A stretch of DNA of 64,000 bases from Adineta vaga. Taxonomy: Eukaryota > Rotifera. Position numbers and translations under genes: made by a program. Positions within the stretch are counted from its first letter, which is position 1. Each line of letters starts with the position of its first letter. The notes below the pieces were generated by a model, which had not been told where the DNA came from, ran no database searches, and saw only the letters and a list, made by a program, of their open reading frames with translations. The stretch covers positions 4,154,001-4,218,000 of the forward strand of contig CP075497.1 of the NCBI GenBank assembly GCA_021613535.1, in the 5' to 3' direction. Positions 59,980 to 64,000 of the stretch are shown here, one piece after another.

Positions 59980-60815
59980 ACGAGAAATTATCAAGATCGT
60001 ATAAGAAAAGAAAGAATAGTTTGCAGACAAAACGTTTTGCTGTTTATTTTAACCATTCTGACACTCATGACGTGTGTTAGCTTCTATTATTTTTTTTTCC
60101 TTGTCTGCTTAAACGAAAATAAAAATAAAAGAAACATCCGAAAGAAAAAAAAACCTGAAATCAATTCTTATAATTCTACTATGGACTTCATATAATGATT
60201 GCCATTGGTAATAGTTCAAGATAGGCAATTTTATTTGGAATACATTTAAAAAAAAATGATGGTCATGGGGTGGTAACGGTGTGTTGTTTGAATTATGGGC
60301 TGATTCTTGATAAACCGCTACCTTCGGACCACCAATTCTATGTATACTAGATGTAGCTCTTAATCTGTTATTGGCTTGAGATTGTGCAATTACATCGAAT
60401 AACATATACATATACTAAGTCTATTGTACATAGTTGTGCCATTGAGAGATCGATTCTAATTCAGAGAACTAAAAGGATGTCCTTTTTCTTACAGCAGTTC
60501 CCTATGAACGATGACGATGACATCGATTCATCCAGATCGAAGATAATTTGATGTTATTAAAACTCTTGAACGTTGCAGATTTTGATAGGTTATTTAGGAG
60601 GCATGGTTACTAATATTTCTAACTATCTCCAATGATACCAGATAACTCTAAAGTCGATGATTTCTGACAATGCGTAAAACAAAAGATATTATATGCGTCA
60701 TTGAAAACACAACATTTTTATCGTTATCTATTCTTGTTTTTATACCTATATAAAATGAGAAATCTTCTCATATATAATATTGCAAACTTATATTGATTTA
60801 CATAAGAAAACAACG
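59980..60815. other. Intergenic region between eEF1B gamma and caveolin
   Basis: 836 bp. The eEF1B gamma 3' region has AATAAA-type signals near 60116-60127. The open frame at 60109-60411 on the minus strand has no recognisable product and is not called. The caveolin promoter lies at the right end. Confidence 0.5.
60747..60755 (+). promoter_or_regulatory. TATA box of the caveolin gene
   Basis: TATATAAAA on the plus strand, 69 bases before the caveolin start codon, placing transcription start near 60780 and a short leader of about 35 bases. Confidence 0.55.
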
Positions 60816-61342
60816 ATGACCGATGCTTATGCAACGAAAAATGAAATTTATCCTACATTACCATCAGTAGAACCGGACACTCGCGATCCACTTGGAATCA
60901 ATAAACATTTTCAAGTATGAATATCATATGCCATCAGATGAATACATAGATTTGTTACTCTTTTCTTTAGTTGGATTTCTGCAATGTCATTGCAGAACCT
61001 GATCGAAGTGCTTACAGTTTTGAGTTATTACATAAAGGAAGTAATAAAGTTTATTATTACACAAAAATATTCATCTATCGTCTCTTGACAATTATTCTTG
61101 GTTTACCTTTGATGTTAATGTGGGGTCTTATTCTTGGTACTTATACATTTCTTATGATTTGGATTGGAACACCAGCACGTCGATTAAATCAATCACTTAT
61201 TGCTGAATTTGGTATCTACATACAAACAGTAAGTGATGCTATTATTGCTCCAATCTCTCGTTCAATGGGACAGCTATGGTCAAATATTCATGCAACTATT
61301 TCGACCCGACAAATGGAAGCAGTAAATCAAATTCAAGTATAA
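60816..61342 (+). CDS. CAV: Caveolin
   Basis: Two exons, 60816-60914 and 60971-61342, 156 residues, close to human caveolin-3. The family signature is seen as TRDPLGINKHFQLDFCNVIAEP across the intron (residues about 23-44, equivalent to the RDP-x-x-IN-x-H and FEDVIAEP motifs). The scaffolding segment follows (VYYYTKIFIYRLLTIIL), then a long intramembrane hairpin (LPLMLMWGLILGTYTFLMIW) and a C-terminal amphipathic helix (FGIYIQTVSDAIIAPI). No C-terminal cysteines for palmitoylation were noticed in the tail. Caveolins insert in the cytoplasmic leaflet, oligomerise and shape membranes. Whether true caveolae form in this animal is unknown. Confidence 0.92.
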
Positions 61343-61365
61343 ATAATAACATATCAAACTGGTTC

Positions 61366-61460
61366 AAAACGGAAGTTCTAGTTTTCCTTTTTTTAAACAT
61401 TTACTCATATACTGTATTCAGACATTAACAAACCATCAATAAAATAACTAACTGTCTAGT
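61366..61460 (-). pseudogene. Degenerate duplicate of the SETD3 C-terminal end
   Basis: On the minus strand this stretch matches, at roughly 70-75 percent by eye, the last 80 or so bases of the SETD3 coding region at 61606-61690, in the same orientation. Shared marks are TCTGAATACA, GTAAATG/GCAAATG followed by an A run, and GAACTTCC at the end. Stops and small indels make it non-coding. A tandem duplication remnant in the caveolin 3' region is inferred. Confidence 0.65.
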
Positions 61461-61600
61461 TCGAATTCGAATTAGGTAGCGAGTTTAATTGCTTCACATA
61501 ATTTATCAGTTTTATCTTATAACATGAAAGTTTAAGTATAAATCATTTATATATAAAAACAACAATAACACTTCAAACTTTAATAATTTGTTCTTTTGTT

Positions 61601-63435
61601 TTAGAAAGGAAGTTCGAGTTTTTTATAAGCATTTGCTAACAAATTGTATTCAGATAATATCAAGCTATTAATAAAATCATTGTTTGTGAGAAATTTAATA
61701 TTTAATGAACGAATTAATAATTGAAGACGTGTTTTAAGAAATGTTCGAACATCATTATCTTTATCTAATGCATAATGATCAAAGAAATTATCCATGGTCA
61801 TGTTCTCTGCAAGTACTTTTGTTATCTCATCTAATAAGAAAAGAATCAAATAAGATGAATAGATCATATGAAATATAATTACCTGAATTCATGAGAAATA
61901 TTTTAATAAAAATAAAGATAGTTAGATTTAACAGTTCATTCTCAACGAATAAAAGAAATTTATCGGATCTAAAGAAAAAAAAAGAATTGTTCGACGAAAA
62001 AATCTTTCAATACTAGATATTTACGTTTCTAATCCATATCGTTGTAAAAGTTGACTTTTCTCATCGAAACCTTTATCCGTCTTTGGAAGAGCTTAAAAGA
62101 TGAAAACAACAAAATATTTTGTATTGGAAAACTGAAAAGATCTTTTCTTCTACCTAATCTTAATGAATATGTGTCATATGGATTGTTTTGATCAGGAACA
62201 AAACCATTGTGAATTAAATATTCTGCATTTGTTCGTTTTCCATAAAACATAAATATTTGTTCATCTTTTTCAATATCTTTCATTGTTTTACATTCAATTT
62301 GTTTAAGATTTTCATCATAATGAATACATTCTTGACCATTTTGATGATTAAGAAAATCCATAACTGGTATTAATCCTAGTCGAGGTTCACCTTGTTCATT
62401 CGAAACATTGTTTTGTCGTGTTGAAACAACACTTACTGCCCATCTATGTTCCATCAAAAAAATTACATCAATATCATCTACAGAGAATATTTACCTATAC
62501 GTATCAAAAGAAAAGTTTTCCGAGAGTTTAGAAAGTGATAATTGACCCTATGAAACATTTCAAGTTATAGAAGAAAGACAATTTCGTAAGGATTTTACTT
62601 TGAGAAGATTATGTAAATAACAATATTGTCTAGCAATTCGTTGTATATGCATCAGAACATCGCCTATCACAGATGAAATCAAGTTTTTTTACAATGAAAT
62701 CAAAAGGAATTATTCTTACAAAGTATAGCAGATGATTTTAGTCGATTGAGTTGATCAAGATCAAAATACAATGGTGTATTGAATTGATTTGGTAAAACAT
62801 CAATATACGGTTTCCATTTTGATTCTGAACGTTCATGAAGAAGAAACAATGCTAAAGCTACATTTGGCATTGAACGAAGCAATTGATCATTTGTAACTAA
62901 CGAGGCAAGTGACGAAGAACTTTTAATTGTATCCGTTGTAATAGTGAGTGAAAGTGGTACATTGAGAAAACATTCGTTAGTCTAAAGATATATCAAAACG
63001 TAGATAGAAAAGGATTAAAAACAATGTATTACGCAAAGTGGTTTTGTTGCTTTTAAACCAAAACCATAGTTTTCAAATGAACAAATTGTAAAGTTTGAAG
63101 TATCAATACCATTTGAATGTAACCATTTATTGAAATCGTACAATCGTTCTTCACGATTGGAAATCGGATTTGATTTTAAAAGTTCTTAATCCATAGAAAA
63201 AAGCTCGTATTGATAATCTTCTACATCATCTTACCTTTTTCAACATCAATTACTTTTTGTAATTTCTCATAGATCGGTTCGAATTGAGACCATTTTGTTA
63301 TTTCCTTTATCGATACACATTCTATAAGAATTATTAGATTTGAAAAACTAAAACATAGGTCGATCTACCTTGATAAAGTTGAGTAATAAAATCTTCACGA
63401 TTTTGTATCAATTGTCTCTTTTTTTTCTTATCCAT
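61601..63435 (-). CDS. SETD3: SETD3-like actin-histidine N-methyltransferase
   Basis: About eleven exons on the minus strand from MDKKKRQLIQNRED (ATG at 63435) to YKKLELPF (stop 61601-61603). The N-terminal part shows NREERLYDFNKWLHSNGIDT and ENYGFGLKATKPL, the opening of the SET fold. The next exon carries MPNVALALFLLHERSESKW and YIDVLPNQFNTPLYF, which align with the human SETD3 segment NIALAFHLLCERAS. The catalytic SET core is YRWAVSVVSTRQN, GLIPVMDFLNHQNG, and QIFMFYGKRTNAEYLIHNGF, with the NH motif and conserved Tyr of SET enzymes. A shortened Rubisco-LSMT-type substrate-binding domain ends the protein; the long disordered C-tail of mammalian SETD3 is missing. SETD3 methylates a histidine of actin (His73 in vertebrates) in the cytosol. 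A lysine methyltransferase of the SETD4/6 group is the less likely alternative. Confidence 0.87.
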
Positions 63436-63844
63436 CTACAATACATTCATCTTTCATACTTCAATCTTCATCGAAAACAAAAACAACAATATCAATCCTT
63501 TCTGTATATTCAATCTATGAAATTCTATTATCATGCCTAGAAATCTAGTCAGCATATAAATAAAATTACAAGTAATACATGTATATGAGTATATTAATAC
63601 TAAATCTCGAATAAATTAAAACAAGTATGAAAAAAATAGAACGATCTTTTGTTTTTAAGCATTGGTGAATAAACAAATCTTCGTTATAATAAATAGGATT
63701 GACACTATTATCGAGTTCTACAAACGGAAAAAATTCAATTGTTTTTATCAAGCGCGGATAAATAAAACTAACACCTGAGCTTCACAAATATTTAACCTAT
63801 CACAGATAGGTTCACAAATACATCTACATATCAACTTTTCTTTT
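63436..63844. other. Intergenic region between SETD3 and the right-edge gene
   Basis: About 410 bp holding the SETD3 promoter and the 3' end of the next minus-strand gene. The open frame at 63566-63751 has no ATG start in a convincing position and is not called. A short hairpin lies at 63794-63812. Confidence 0.45.
63794..63812. other. Perfect short hairpin flanked by direct repeats
   Basis: AACCTATC, a three-base loop ACA, then GATAGGTT. The ten-base word TTCACAAATA occurs on both sides, at 63781-63790 and 63811-63820, the second overlapping the end of the stem. It lies about 35 bases after the stop codon of the right-edge gene, in its likely 3' untranslated region. Confidence 0.6.
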
Positions 63845-63979
63845 CTATGCATAATAATTCGGTGACACAAGAACATCAGCAAGAATTACAAGTTGATCTT
63901 CTGTGAACTTCTCACGATGTTCATGCCACGAATCATAATGAGTTCGACGAAATTCAGATAATGATTTCTTGATCGATTT
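63845..63979 (-). CDS. Last exon of an unrecognised gene, truncated by the window
   Basis: Reading on the minus strand, a clear acceptor (TTTTGTAG) at 63980-63981 is followed by 44 codons and a TAG stop at 63845-63847. The product reads [20 protein letters not shown] and continues with [20 protein letters not shown]. It is charged, helical-looking and conserved in style, but no family is recognised from this fragment. The phase was chosen because it is open to the end; upstream exons lie beyond the right edge. Confidence 0.55.
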   Translation of the reverse strand, partial: KSIKKSLSEFRRTHYDSWHEHREKFTEDQLVILADVLVSPNYYA

Positions 63980-64000
63980 CTACAAAACAAAACAAACAAA

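Noticed and set aside
60109-60411. 100-codon minus-strand frame downstream of eEF1B gamma
   Set aside because: Lies over the poly(A) region of eEF1B gamma and has no recognisable product.
1-64000. tRNA genes, transposons, CRISPR arrays and telomeric repeats
   Set aside because: Searched by eye for B-box-like motifs, reverse transcriptase or transposase frames, regular spaced repeats and TGTGGG-type repeats; none was convincing.

Overview
This is a eukaryotic nuclear window. It is strongly AT-rich, with protein genes broken by many 50-60 bp GT-AG introns, head-to-head and tail-to-tail gene pairs, and no operons of the bacterial kind. The gene set is plainly animal: complexin, caveolin, Shc, a nuclear receptor, an Sp-family zinc finger and BAZ2. 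The best guess for the host is a bdelloid rotifer (inference). Reasons are the very short introns and AT-rich codons, a nuclear receptor with two DNA-binding domains (a type described from flatworms, molluscs and rotifers), an intronless bacterial-type sphingomyelinase C (bdelloids carry much horizontally acquired DNA), and a possible trans-splice acceptor downstream of a poly(A) signal (spliced-leader trans-splicing is known in bdelloids).

Layout. 1-5.3 kb: a truncated secreted protein, mitochondrial C1QBP/p32 and the Hsp90 co-chaperone p23 in divergent arrangement, and a Polycomb-type SAM domain protein. 5.3-13.4 kb: a 3 kb gene-free region, then two tandem divergent bZIP factors, then a two-DBD nuclear receptor. 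13.4-22 kb: a 3.9 kb gene-free region, an Sp6-9/buttonhead-like zinc finger factor and an intronless leucine-rich-repeat GPCR. 22-31.6 kb: GTP cyclohydrolase I, complexin with an apparent second first exon, an unrecognised membrane protein, and a minimal Shc adaptor. 31.6-39.3 kb: a CDC34/UBE2R-type E2, then a PTPN9/MEG2-like locus whose CRAL-TRIO and phosphatase halves are separated by a stop. 40-45.3 kb: a secreted LURP-one-like protein, an unrecognised disordered protein, and the sphingomyelinase. 45.8-53 kb: a large BAZ2/Toutatis chromatin-remodelling subunit. 53-58.3 kb: a repeat-rich gene-free stretch. 58.3-64 kb: eEF1B gamma, caveolin, the SETD3 actin-histidine methyltransferase with a degenerate copy of its own tail beside it, and the last exon of an unknown gene.

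The genes do not form one pathway. Several relate to signalling and secretion (complexin, Shc, PTPN9, GPCR, caveolin, GCH1) and several to transcription (bZIPs, NR, Sp, BAZ2, SAM protein). The long gene-free stretches lie upstream of the regulatory genes (bZIP, Sp, BAZ2), as expected for large cis-regulatory regions. Exon boundaries were read by eye from GT-AG signals, reading-phase continuity and family resemblance; no alignment or transcript data were used.
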